Below are positions 21,558-31,142 of a stretch of 64,000 bases of DNA, one piece after another (within the stretch, counting starts at the first letter, position 1; every line of letters begins with the position of its first letter). The position numbers and the translations under genes were made by a program. This DNA comes from Viola odorata (taxonomy: Eukaryota > Streptophyta > Magnoliopsida > Malpighiales > Violaceae): contig OY829537.1 in the NCBI GenBank assembly GCA_963691705.1, positions 69,027,352 through 69,091,351 on the forward strand, read 5' to 3'. The notes beneath the pieces were generated by a model, which did no database searches, was not told where the DNA came from, and saw only the letters and a list, made by a program, of their open reading frames with translations.

Positions 21558-23800
21558 ATGTCTTCAACTGCTGAAAACCCCATAGATCCCGAAGCTAGGC
21601 GAGCTCGCAGCATATTCAATTGTAATGAGGTTTTGAGGGTTGAATTAGAGGAGAGTGGTATTACTTTTCCCACGGGCTATCGCCCTTTTGTCTCTTTGAA
21701 GGACACTCAGCTGCCTGACGCCATGTGGGGAACATTCCGGTTAGTTTATTTCAAGATGTTTACTTACGGATTCCGTTTCCCACTCCATACTTCTCTGTTG
21801 AAACTGCTAGATCATTACGACCTTAATCCTGTCCAGATTACTCCACCCTCTTGGTGTGGTATTTACGCTTTCCTTCGTTCGTGCGAGATGAAGCGTATAT
21901 TTGCTCCATCGCTTGATCTATTCCGCACATTATTTGTCTTGAGTTGTCGCGACTGCCTGGTAGATATTACCCCCAGATGGGATGATGTCGTTGTGCAACT
22001 GTTCTGGCGGAACTTTCAAGGTTTTGAGGAACACGTAGATGACTGGAAGTCTGGCTTTTTCACCCTCCGTTTGCCGTCACGGCTCTGGCGCGGGGGTTTC
22101 AATCGAAAAATCAATAGTGGCGTTTGGAAAAGACCGGAAGCGCTGTCAAGCCAGGATGTTTCCAACGTTAGCGCCTTGTTAGAAATAGAAGGGTCTTTCC
22201 GTATCCGGGAGTTTGCTCGGTTCAGGCCCTTGTCAGAGTGCGTTGTGGGTGAGTTTCCTTTTTCTTCTTTATCGCTTCACTCTTCTTAATTTGCTAATAT
22301 GTTTTGTTGGCAGGTAACGCTGAGAGTAGTTCTTCTGGGGAAGGTGACGCCCCTTTGAACGTAACACCTCTCCAGTCGCTGCCTCCTTCTCCTCCGCCTA
22401 AAAACTCCCGCCGCCCGCCCATTCTGCCTAGAAGGGGAAGGACTAAAACCGTCACAACTCGCAGAGCCTCCACTCGACCTTCTTGTTTCCTTGAAAATTG
22501 GCTTCCTTCCCGTGGCAAGAGGGTAGCTCAAGGCGATCCTGTGTTTGAGAAAATCGACAGCGATAGCGAGAGCATGGACACTGGTCCTGAATTACGTCAC
22601 GCTACTATTGCCCAAAGGATGAAACTTAGGTCGAGGAGGAATGATGACACGGCGGAATCGGCTGAGGACGATAGCGAAGAAATTGCAGAAGAGACGGAGC
22701 GTCTCGTAAAGAAGGTTCGCACAGAGAAAACTAAACCCCTAGTTCCCCCTTTGAAGGGAGTTAACGCGGCCCCCTCCGAGAATATTAACGCTTCTCATGC
22801 CGCGAGTACTTCGCAAGTGGTGAAAAATATCAAAGCTATCAGGGTGCCTTCCGCCGTTTCTATCGAAAACAATGAGACCTCGGTAGCCGCGACCTTTCCT
22901 TTGTCGTCGGGCCATCCTGCTTCCCCGATAGGTTCTTTTATTCCAGAGACAACCCCACCAGTTTCGAGTTTAGGCGTTCCTCCTGAATTTCTCCCACGGA
23001 AGCCTCGTCTTTTGTTTCTGTCTTCAATTTCGGGCGTTGGTGATTGCGCAAAAAATTGTTCCCCTCCTTACATCGCCAACCTTTCTCCTCAGAGGTCCCA
23101 GGGCCCTACTGGATATCAGCTGGATTTGTCCTCTTTCGGCACTGACAGGCTTCGTGCCTTAGGAATATCGGATCCGTTATCGCGAGAAGAGCCCGTGGGT
23201 CCCATAGTGGGACAGATGTTTACTTCTTCCAAGGACAGGGAAGAGTTTTTACAGCATGCTCCCGAGACACGACAGTCACACCTTATGAACGACATGCTGG
23301 CCAGCTTTCGGAAATTTCATTACTTTCTTGAAGGCCAGCGTAACAAAACTCGATCCTGTTCGGATTTGCAGGAACAATTAGACGCGGCTTTGGCGAAGGC
23401 GAAGGAGCTATCGCAGTTGCAAGAACGAACTCGGGCGGAGTTGGAGGATTGTCGCGCTGACCTTTCTCGGGAGAAGTCGAAGGGGAAGGCGAGAGCAGAG
23501 CTAATGGAGGCGGAACTGGTGGTGGCTGATAAAAAGAATGCCTTCCTCCGCGAAGAGTTGTCATCTCGCGATGCCGATTTGGCCAAAGTTCCTTCGAAGA
23601 TGGCCTGGTGGAAGAATAAGACCATCGAGGTTTGTATCACAGGGTTTAAGGATCTCCATGTCCGAGGCGCTGTCGATTCATCCATGCTAGCCGATTACGC
23701 CTCTCAAAAAATTAAAGATCTTAGTGAAGGCGAAAGGAGTTTTCCTTCTTCTGGGGAAAAGCAAGGGAATGATGACGGCGAGGCATGCGATGACTCTTAA
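21558..23800 (+). CDS. Antisense gene c: Transposase_28-like domain plus coiled coil, two exons
   Basis: Exon 1 is 21558-22248 and exon 2 is 22314-23800; joined in phase they give about 725 residues. Residues ~35-230 resemble the plant family named 'putative gypsy type transposon' (Pfam Transposase_28), with MWGTFRLVYFKMFTYGF, PPSWCGIYAFLRSCEMKR and WKSGFFTLRLP. Then come Pro/Ser-rich sequence, a basic RRGRTKTVTTRR patch, an acidic stretch, and a coiled coil at ~580-665 (EQLDAALAKAKELSQLQERTRAEL) ending in a WWKNK motif. The ATG at 21558 is chosen because homology with copy 3 begins there. No catalytic residues are evident, so the family name does not prove transposase activity. Nuclear targeting is inferred from the basic patch. 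A broken homologue is at 11086-13146 and a diverged paralogue follows at 24418. Confidence 0.75.
22249..22313 (+). other. Spliceosomal intron in antisense gene c
   Basis: A 65-bp intron starting GTGAGT and ending TTGGCAG, with T-rich interior. Splicing joins GTG G and GT AAC in phase 1 (Val-Gly-Asn). In copy 3 the matching 64-bp intron (12389-12452) sits at the same codon and phase. A spliceable intron on this strand argues for independent transcription, because genomic RNA of the element runs the other way. Confidence 0.75.
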
Positions 23801-24247
23801 TTGATCCATTGAAGAACATTGCTATTTATTTTCTATGTCTTGTAATAACGTCCTGTCGCGAGGCGATATCGGTACTTTGCTCTTTGGGCGATATCTTGTT
23901 TTATTTCGCTCTCTTGCTGTCTTTGAGAACTGTTCTTTTATTCAACGCCGATTTGCATTATTTCCTTTCTTGTGATATCGCTTTTGCTTTTTATCAAAAG
24001 TCGCATCTACTTTTCAGAGCATTTAATGCTCGCGACCCTTCCGTCGATGCGCGGGAAAAGTCATGATGGTGCCGACACACGTGTTCGTTTCTTCTGCCGC
24101 TTCACCTTAGCGTGTTTAGAAATTTTAACCAGATCGAAGCGTTTGCCGCGCTTCTTCTAGAGTCGTATTCATTGCTTGAGTCTTATCCCTCATGCCGCTT
24201 CGACACAACGACTGCAGCATCCGTCGTTTCCTTTTAATTACTAGGGT

Positions 24248-24253
24248 TATAAA
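24248..24253 (+). promoter_or_regulatory. TATA box of antisense gene d
   Basis: TATAAA in GGGTTATAAACCC, 170 bases upstream of the ATG at 24418, followed by a C/T-rich leader. The start context GCCATGGCA is a strong plant initiation context. Confidence 0.5.
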
Positions 24254-24417
24254 CCCTCTTTATTTCTTCCCTTTTCTTTTTCACTCCACTTTTTCATATT
24301 ATCTCTCAGCCGTCTTGTCCTTCTCACCTCCATTCAAGGCTTTCGAAGTTCTTTCCTTCCAAAGGTACTTCCCTTCCTTTCCCTCGTCTTCTTCATTTCT
24401 ATTTCCTTAGTCCTGCC

Positions 24418-26751
24418 ATGGCAAAGACTCGCCGTTCTGAGTCGAAATCCATCGATGAGAAGAAAATGGATACCACGGTCAGTGTTATTACCACGGAGGC
24501 CATTCTCCGGGAGCATTTGGCTACTCATGGTGCCGTTATTCCTGACGGTTACCAAGCTGTTGTTGCCCCTGGGTCGGTTCGTTTAAACAGCGTTCTGACC
24601 GGCAATCAAAGGGTGTTATATGCCCAGATGTTTCGCTACGGTTTCCAGTTCCCTATCGATTATTTCGTCAAGGGTTTGCTTATTGCTGGCAATTTCAATC
24701 CTGCCCAGTTAGCCCCAAATGCATATTGCTGTGTTTATGCTTTCTTGGAACTCTGTAGATATAAGGGGATCACTTCCCCTTCTCTTTTGTTGCTTAGATC
24801 CCTTTTTAAATTGATGAAGTGCCGGGGTGTGATAACCATATCGCCTCGCTTTGACGATGATTCTCTCAAGTCTTTTACTTGGAAGTTGCTCCATATTGAG
24901 TCTTCTGTTGAGGCTTGGAAAAAGGAGTTCTTTCTGATAAATTTTCCTGACGCTCCTGGTCCCGAGTGGCGTTCTGGGTTCAACCAGGACGTCCAAGATG
25001 GCGTTTGGAGTCGACCAGGGACACTTCCCGCTCGTGAACAAGGATGGTTAAACACCTTACTCCAACTGGAGATCAGCGTTCATATTCGACTCACGGCCTG
25101 CAGAATGGCCATTCAGGAGTGCGTTAGACGTGAGTATCGCGCTACCTTTCCCTTTCACCGCTGATACTAACGCTGACGTTATCTTGTGATTTTGCAGCGA
25201 CGGATCCTGACTATAAACCTGAAAGCGTAAGAAGACGCTTAAGGAGAGCTCGTAATAGAGAGGAAAAGGAGAAGCTCGATTCAGAGGCCACTGATAATCC
25301 TTCTGAGCTTCCGGCTACTTCCGCGAATCTCGCTCAAGTATCCTCCTCCTCAGTTGGCGAAGGGAATACTGACATCCCTGAAGGTGTTCCTATCGTGACC
25401 GTTGCTGCTCCCTCGTCTTCTCAGGCTCCTAAGGCCATTGCCAGAGGAAAAAAGAAGAAAAGAACACAGAGTATCGCCACTCTTACTCCTTCTCCCGACG
25501 CTGCGGGTTCTTCTGAGGCACTATCTTCCCTCAACACCGCTACCGTAAGCGTGTTTTTTCTTTCTCAATATCTGTCGTCATTTGATCTATTTTTCTTTTC
25601 TCAATTTGTACTCCTTGCAGGAGGCCGTTGTAGTTACTGCGTCCGCTCCTTCAGGCGATATGAATCTCACTTATGTACTGAGGGGTTCTGCGAAGAGGGC
25701 CCGGATAGAAGGCGAGGATGAGAACATACCCTCTTCTAACATCGCGGGGGAAGGTGGTTCCGTTAACGTTCCTAATTCCGCAGTGGTTCCTCCAGGTAGA
25801 CATTCCGTGGAAGATTTGGGGAACTTAGGCGGTGCGGACCCCTTTGGTGCTTCGCCCAGTTCCTTTGGCGGGCCTGTGCATCATTTTTCCTCTTCTTTAG
25901 GCTATCAAGACGTCTTTCATGACCTTTCGGGCTATCAGCCTCATGGTGCCTTCCTGCCCCCGGGCAGTTCTTCTTCATAGGTTCGCGCCCCTGGTCCTCT
26001 GGCTTTCGTTCCCTCTAGCGTTCCTTGGCGGCAACGCTATAATGAAGCCGGAACCTCTTTCAATTTTGCGGCGGATCTTTGTCCATTAAACGGGCTCGGC
26101 GAAGTGACCCATCAGGTTGAGTTGTTCGACTTCCGTACCCGTGGTTTGGCAGCCCTCGGGGGCGATGGTTCAGATGAGGTTTCTGCCCTGCTGGCTTCTC
26201 AAATTCTGGCCTCATCTGCAGAACGGTAAGCTTTCCTTTCCCTGGCGGAAGATGACCAAGTGAACTCCTTCCGTGCTAGCCTTTTCTCCAATATGATGAA
26301 ATTTCACTACTGGGCGGAGGAGATGAAGCATCGGGCTGTTTCCCTTCGTTCTGTTTCGGTGGAGCTGTCCAAGGAGCAAGAGGAAAGGAAGAAGGTGTTG
26401 GCAGATCGTTCCAAGATACTGCTGGCTCACCACGATTTACAGAAACAGCATTCCGCCCTGGAAACAGCTTTGTCAGAGGAACAGGCCAAAGTGACTGCTT
26501 TGGAGACTGAGAAGTCCTCTTTAGAAAAAGAGAAGGCATCTTTGGCGGAAGAGTCAGTCGATATGGGCTGGTGGCATGCTGAACAGACCGCCCGTGTTCT
26601 AGTTAAGTGTTTCGAAGAGATTCATGGGGTGGATGCGTACAAGGGCGAAGATGTCGCGAAAGCCTTTCTACAGAGTTCTGCCCATATCAACGAGGCAGGC
26701 TATCGCCAAGCCAAGGCAGCGGGCTGGAAACGACAAATCCCCGAGAGCTGA
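24418..26751 (+). pseudogene. Antisense gene d: paralogue of gene c, three exons, two in-frame stops
   Basis: Exons read 24418-25129, 25198-25544 and 25621-26751. Introns of 68 bp (GTGAGT...TTTGCAG, with CTAAC branch-like site) and 76 bp (GTAAGC...CCTTGCAG) keep the frame. Exon 1 carries the same Transposase_28-like domain as gene c (LYAQMFRYGFQFP, CCVYAFLELCRYKG, WKKEFFLINFP), and intron 1 falls at the same place after ECVR. The C-terminus has a coiled coil (ALSEEQAKVTALETEKSSLEKEK) and a GWWHAE motif. Exon 3 is interrupted by TAG at 25978 and TAA at 26227, both in frame. The second could be removed by a 54-bp intron (GTAAG at 26226 to TAG at 26279), unusually short for a plant. Probably a decaying tandem duplicate of gene c. 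Confidence 0.65.
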
Positions 26752-27329
26752 TTTGCCGCGATATTTGGCCGTTCCCTCCAGCAATCACATATCGCTTGGC
26801 TTTTGTCTTTTGTCTTTGCAGCATCAATATTTTGAATAGTGATTCTTTGTAAATCCTTGAGATGCCTTTAATGTTTCTAGACAATCCCTTTATCGATATT
26901 TCTCTTTTATTTTTCTCATCGCGAGACTTCTCTCGTCACTGAGGTTGCCTTATCCGCACGGTGCGTTTACTTTCTTGAGCAGATCTTTGGTATTTATACC
27001 AAGAAGACCAAGATCTATGTCGGGTTGGCCTTTCGATGAGCCTATCGGTATCATGACCGCCTCTCCTTCCACTGCTCAGAAGCATTCTGCACATCTCTAA
27101 TTGTAGATTATCAGTAACAAAACGAGATTTGAGAGATAGTGATTACCCGTAGGAGCCCGTTCGCTGCTATCATTAGGTTTTATCACGGAACCCGTTTCGA
27201 ATCGCGTTTTCCCTCAGCTCTATATTTCGCCAAGGGTTACTTATCCGGTTACCAGCTGGAATTACGCGATCCTTCACGTTTCCCTTATCTCTCGATCGGC
27301 CTTTCTAAGTGCCTCATCTCGTGAGCTGT
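26752..27329. other. No recognisable feature
   Basis: Spacer between antisense gene d and the repeats that follow pol. No homology to the element's proteins and no long frame on either strand. Confidence 0.4.
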
Positions 27330-27765
27330 CGGATCTGGACGGCTATCACAAGGCTAGGGAATTTTCACTTTTATAGGCGTTGTCCTCTCGTTTAGAACCG
27401 TGTCCTTACTTAATGGTTTAGCTGCACCAGCCCGACCGTTAAGATAGGATTCTTGTTTCTAAACAGAGTTTCTAACTCTTTGGGGTGTGTCTTGTCTTGA
27501 TGTACCGTCTCCACGAGATCGGTTATCATTAAAGAACTTTTCACTCCCAAAGATACCGGGCAGTGCCCTCACTTAGTGAGCCATCTGATCAAGATCGGTC
27601 ATCACAAGGATAGGACTTTTCACCCCCGGGGGCGTCAAGGATCTTTCAATCCGACGCTAACCAAGGATACACTGGGGTCGTGCCCTCACTTAGTGGGCCA
27701 TCTGATCAAGACCGACCATCACAAGGATAGGACTTTTCACTCCCAGGGTACCACCCTTTTTATCG
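27330..27765. repeat. Degenerate ~115-bp tandem repeats at the end of pol
   Basis: The phrase GCCATCTGATCAAGATCGGT / CATCACAAGGATAGGACTTTTCAC occurs at about 27580 and 27703 with high identity. Weaker versions with the CACGAGATCGGTTATCATT variant lie near 27510 and 27335. The best copy overlaps the last ~25 codons of the pol frame. Confidence 0.65.
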
Positions 27766-30700
27766 TCAAGTGTCTCCAGGCGATAGGCCCCTCTTCCGAC
27801 AACGTGGGTTACGCGATACGGTCCTTCCCAGTTAGGACTAAGCTTTCCCATACGTTGTCCGGTTGCTCGCCTGTCTCGGAGCACAAGGTCACCGTTTTTC
27901 AACAATCGCTCTTTGACCTGCCTGTTATGATAACGGGCCATTTTTCTTTTGTAGTGTTGCGTTTTCAGTAGGACTTCTTCTCGAACCTCTGGTAACGCGT
28001 CCAGATTAGCACATAACCGTTCCTCGTTCCGTTCCTCACGAAAGTGAGCCACCCGTAGGCTCATGGCCCCAATTTCCACTGGCGTAACGGCTTCAGTTCC
28101 AAAAGCCAACGCAAAAGGTGTTTCACCAGTGCTAACTTTTACGGTCACGCGGTATGCCCACATCACGTATGGCAATTCATCAGCCCACTTCTTCTTAGAC
28201 CCCTCTAGGTTTTTCTTAATACCGCTGAGGATGCTCCTATTAGTTACCTCTGCCTGTCCGTTGGTTTGTGGGTGAGCCACGGAAGAGAATCTCTGCTCAA
28301 TCCCGAATTCTGAGCATTGGTCTTTGAAGAATTGGCTGGTGAACTGGGTCCCGTTATCGCTGACAAGGATACGAGGCACCCCGAATCTCATGATAACTTG
28401 ATGTTTGAAAAAACGCCATGTTTTTTCTGCCGTGATTGTGGCAACCGCTTCAGCTTCCGCCCACTTCGTAAAATAGTCCACAGCCACTATCACAAATTTC
28501 AGTTGGGACCTTGCCTTTGGAAATGGACCCAGGATGTCAATCCCCCATTTGGCAAAAGGGCAAGGGGCGATGATTTCCGATATTTCCGTGGCTGGACGTC
28601 GAGGAATTTTAGCGAATTCCTGACATTTGGGGCAAGCTTGTACATAATCGTGGCAATCCCTTCGTATAGTGGGCCAGTAGAATCCTGATCTGAAAACTTG
28701 TGCCGCCAAGGTGCCGCCTGACGCGTGCATTCCGCATATCCCTTCGTGGATTTTGCGTAAGGTGTGAAGGCCCTCTTGTTCGGTTATACATTTGGCGCCG
28801 GGGTGAGAAAAACATCTTCGAATTAGATCCCCGTTATAGTACGTGCAACGAGCAGCCTGTCTTAGCACTTTCATCTTTTCAGCGTTACCGTCGGGCAGCT
28901 CTTCGTGCATCAGGTATTTTATTACTGAAATCCGCCAATCATTCTCGAGCTCATTCACACACAAAGAGGCTTGTTCCTCCATGAAGGACGGCACCAATAG
29001 CTCACGATAATACACATCTTTAGGTATAGATGCTTCAGGATTCGCGGCCAGCTTGGCAAGGTAATCGGCTTCAGCATTTTCCTCTCGGGGGACGTGCTCG
29101 AAGATGACTTGCATGCCCTCTTTCTTTATTTCCACTAGTTCTCGCGTTACCTTAGAGAGGTATTGCACCATAATAGGTTCTCGAGCCTGAGAGTGTCCTG
29201 AGACCTGGTCAATTATCAGTTTGGAGTCTCCACAAATTTTTAGACGCAGATCTCCTGTTTGGCCGGTATCGCGTCTTCCCTTTGAAGAAAACTCTCTTCC
29301 TATTCTGAGTCCAGCTAGCAACGCCTCATATTCGGCTGCGTTATTGGACAAAGGATGCAAGATTCGAACAGCATACCGTATATGCATATCGTGCGGCCCG
29401 TTTATGAAGACTCCAACCCCTGCCAGTTCTTGGTTTTTGGCTCCGTCCACATGAATGATCCAAAGATCTGTATAAGTTTCTGGGAACGGGAGATCCATAT
29501 CGTTCCATTCCGCTTCCGGTACACCACTCAAAGGGTCCTCTGTGAAAGCACACTCTGCTATAAAATCAGCAAGGACCTGAGCCTTTACGGATGGCCGGGA
29601 CTGGTATCTCAAACCATATTGTTCGAGTTCTAGGGCCCAGATCAGCATTCTTCCTGAAGATTCAGGCTTTCGAAATATCCTCTTCAAGGGTTGGTCTGTA
29701 AGTACAACGATAGGATAAGACTGGAAGTACCGGTCCATCTTGCGGGCGGCTTGTATAAGGGCGAACGCTATTTTCTCAATACGAGCATATCGCCGTTCCG
29801 CGTCCTTTAAGACATGACTCACGAAGTAAACTGGGCGATGAGTGCGGTTATCGTCACGAACAAGAACGGCGCTGACCACTTCGTCCGCCGCGCCCAAGTA
29901 CAAGTACAGAGTATCGCCGGACTCGGGCCTTGTCAATAACAAATCAGATGAAAAATAGTCCTTTAAGTCCACAAATGCTTGCTCACATTCTAGGGTCCAC
30001 CCGATCGTGGCTTTCCGTCGTATGACTTTGAAAAAAGGGAGACACTTTTCTCCTTGCTTGGAGACGAATCGTCCCAGAGCGATAACGCGCCCTGTTAGCC
30101 TTTGCACTTCCTTAACGGTTCTCGGCGATATCATATCATGTATAGCTTTAACCTTGGATGGATTAGGCTGGATACCTTTCTGGCTAACTACGTAGCCCAA
30201 GAACTTACCCGTCTGGAATGCAAACATGCACTTCCGGGGGTTTAGCTTCATGCGATACCTTGTCATCACATCAAAAACTTCCTTTAGATCCCACAGGTGA
30301 TCGTGAAAATTCGCACTCTTTACCAGTATGTCGTCAACATATGCTTCCACATTTCTCCCTATCTGTTCCTCAAAAATCTTATTTGCCATTCGCTGAAATG
30401 TGGCCCCCGCGTTCTTTAGTCCAAATGGCATCGCTGTGTAGCAATACGTGGCTTTAGGAGTAAGGAAGGCGGTCTTCTCCTCATCCTCTAGGGCCATAGG
30501 GATTTGATGATATCCGGAATTGGCGTCCAATGAGCTTAGATATGCGTACCCAGCAGTTTGATCAACCAACTGATCTATGCGAGGAAGCGGGTAGCAATCC
30601 TTAGGACAAGCATCGTTCAAATCAGTGAAGTCAATGCACATACGCCAGTCTCCATTTGGTTTAGGAACAAGAACCGGGTTGGCTAACCAAGTGGGATATT

Positions 30701-31142
30701 GTACTTCGCGAATGAAACCCGCGTCAAGGAGCTTCACAACCTCCTTTTCCACAGCCGACGCTTTTTCGGTGGAGAACGCCCGTCGTTTTTGCTGAACTAT
30801 CTTGGCGTTAGGGTCAACGTTAAGCCTGTGCTCGGCTATTTCTCGGGATATACCTGGCATATCGGCGGGCTCCCATGCGAAATTTCCTTGGCATTTGTTC
30901 AGCAGCCGTGCCAGTTGAAGATTTTCCGCTGGGCTGAGCTTATCGCTGACCAGGAAGCTGGCTCCCTCTTTGCCTATCACTGATACAGGCACCATCTTGT
31001 CAAGGGGTTGAGCGCGTTTTTCATCACCCTGCTCGTAGGGGTCTACCGCTATACACACGTATCTATCGCAACTCGTCCGAGTCATGAGCGAATAGCATTC
31101 TGCCGCCAGTTTCTGATCACCTTTTATTGATACCACCCCGTC
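27690..31142 (-). CDS. pol: Tat element Pol: RT, RNase H, second RNase H, integrase
   Basis: Uninterrupted frame of about 1,150 codons after the gag stop; residue numbers are counted from the GTG at 31136. Reverse transcriptase spans ~140-330 with YVDD at 266-269. The first RNase H is at ~410-530 (LTDQPLKRIFRK). The second, archaeal-like RNase H that marks the Tat lineage is at ~558-697, with D564 in HVDGAK, E602/E604 in NNAAEYEAL, D637 in CGDSKLI and D691 in EADYLA. Integrase has H797, H804, C835 and C838, then the triad D867 (GIDILG), D927 (SDNGT) and E963 (GQAEV). The C-terminal GKLSPNWEGPYRV segment is present, but after ETLDDKKGG the usual ending is replaced by residues read from a tandem repeat. 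There is no ATG at the start. It is in frame with gag across one TAG. Confidence 0.92.
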   Translation of the reverse strand, partial: DGVVSIKGDQKLAAECYSLMTRTSCDRYVCIAVDPYEQGDEKRAQPLDKMVPVSVIGKEGASFLVSDKLSPAENLQLARLLNKCQGNFAWEPADMPGISREIAEHRLNVDPNAKIVQQKRRAFSTEKASAVEKEVVKLLDAGFIREVQYPTWLANPVLVPKPNGDWRMCIDFTDLNDACPKDCYPLPRIDQLVDQTAGYAYLSSLDANSGYHQIPMALEDEEKTAFLTPKATYCYTAMPFGLKNAGATFQRMANKIFEEQIGRNVEAYVDDILVKSANFHDHLWDLKEVFDVMTRYRMKLNPRKCMFAFQTGKFLGYVVSQKGIQPNPSKVKAIHDMISPRTVKEVQRLTGRVIALGRFVSKQGEKCLPFFKVIRRKATIGWTLECEQAFVDLKDYFSSDLLLTRPESGDTLYLYLGAADEVVSAVLVRDDNRTHRPVYFVSHVLKDAERRYARIEKIAFALIQAARKMDRYFQSYPIVVLTDQPLKRIFRKPESSGRMLIWALELEQYGLRYQSRPSVKAQVLADFIAECAFTEDPLSGVPEAEWNDMDLPFPETYTDLWIIHVDGAKNQELAGVGVFINGPHDMHIRYAVRILHPLSNNAAEYEALLAGLRIGREFSSKGRRDTGQTGDLRLKICGDSKLIIDQVSGHSQAREPIMVQYLSKVTRELVEIKKEGMQVIFEHVPREENAEADYLAKLAANPEASIPKDVYYRELLVPSFMEEQASLCVNELENDWRISVIKYLMHEELPDGNAEKMKVLRQAARCTYYNGDLIRRCFSHPGAKCITEQEGLHTLRKIHEGICGMHASGGTLAAQVFRSGFYWPTIRRDCHDYVQACPKCQEFAKIPRRPATEISEIIAPCPFAKWGIDILGPFPKARSQLKFVIVAVDYFTKWAEAEAVATITAEKTWRFFKHQVIMRFGVPRILVSDNGTQFTSQFFKDQCSEFGIEQRFSSVAHPQTNGQAEVTNRSILSGIKKNLEGSKKKWADELPYVMWAYRVTVKVSTGETPFALAFGTEAVTPVEIGAMSLRVAHFREERNEERLCANLDALPEVREEVLLKTQHYKRKMARYHNRQVKERLLKNGDLVLRDRRATGQRMGKLSPNWEGPYRVTHVVGRGAYRLETLDDKKGGTLGVKSPILVMVGLDQMAH

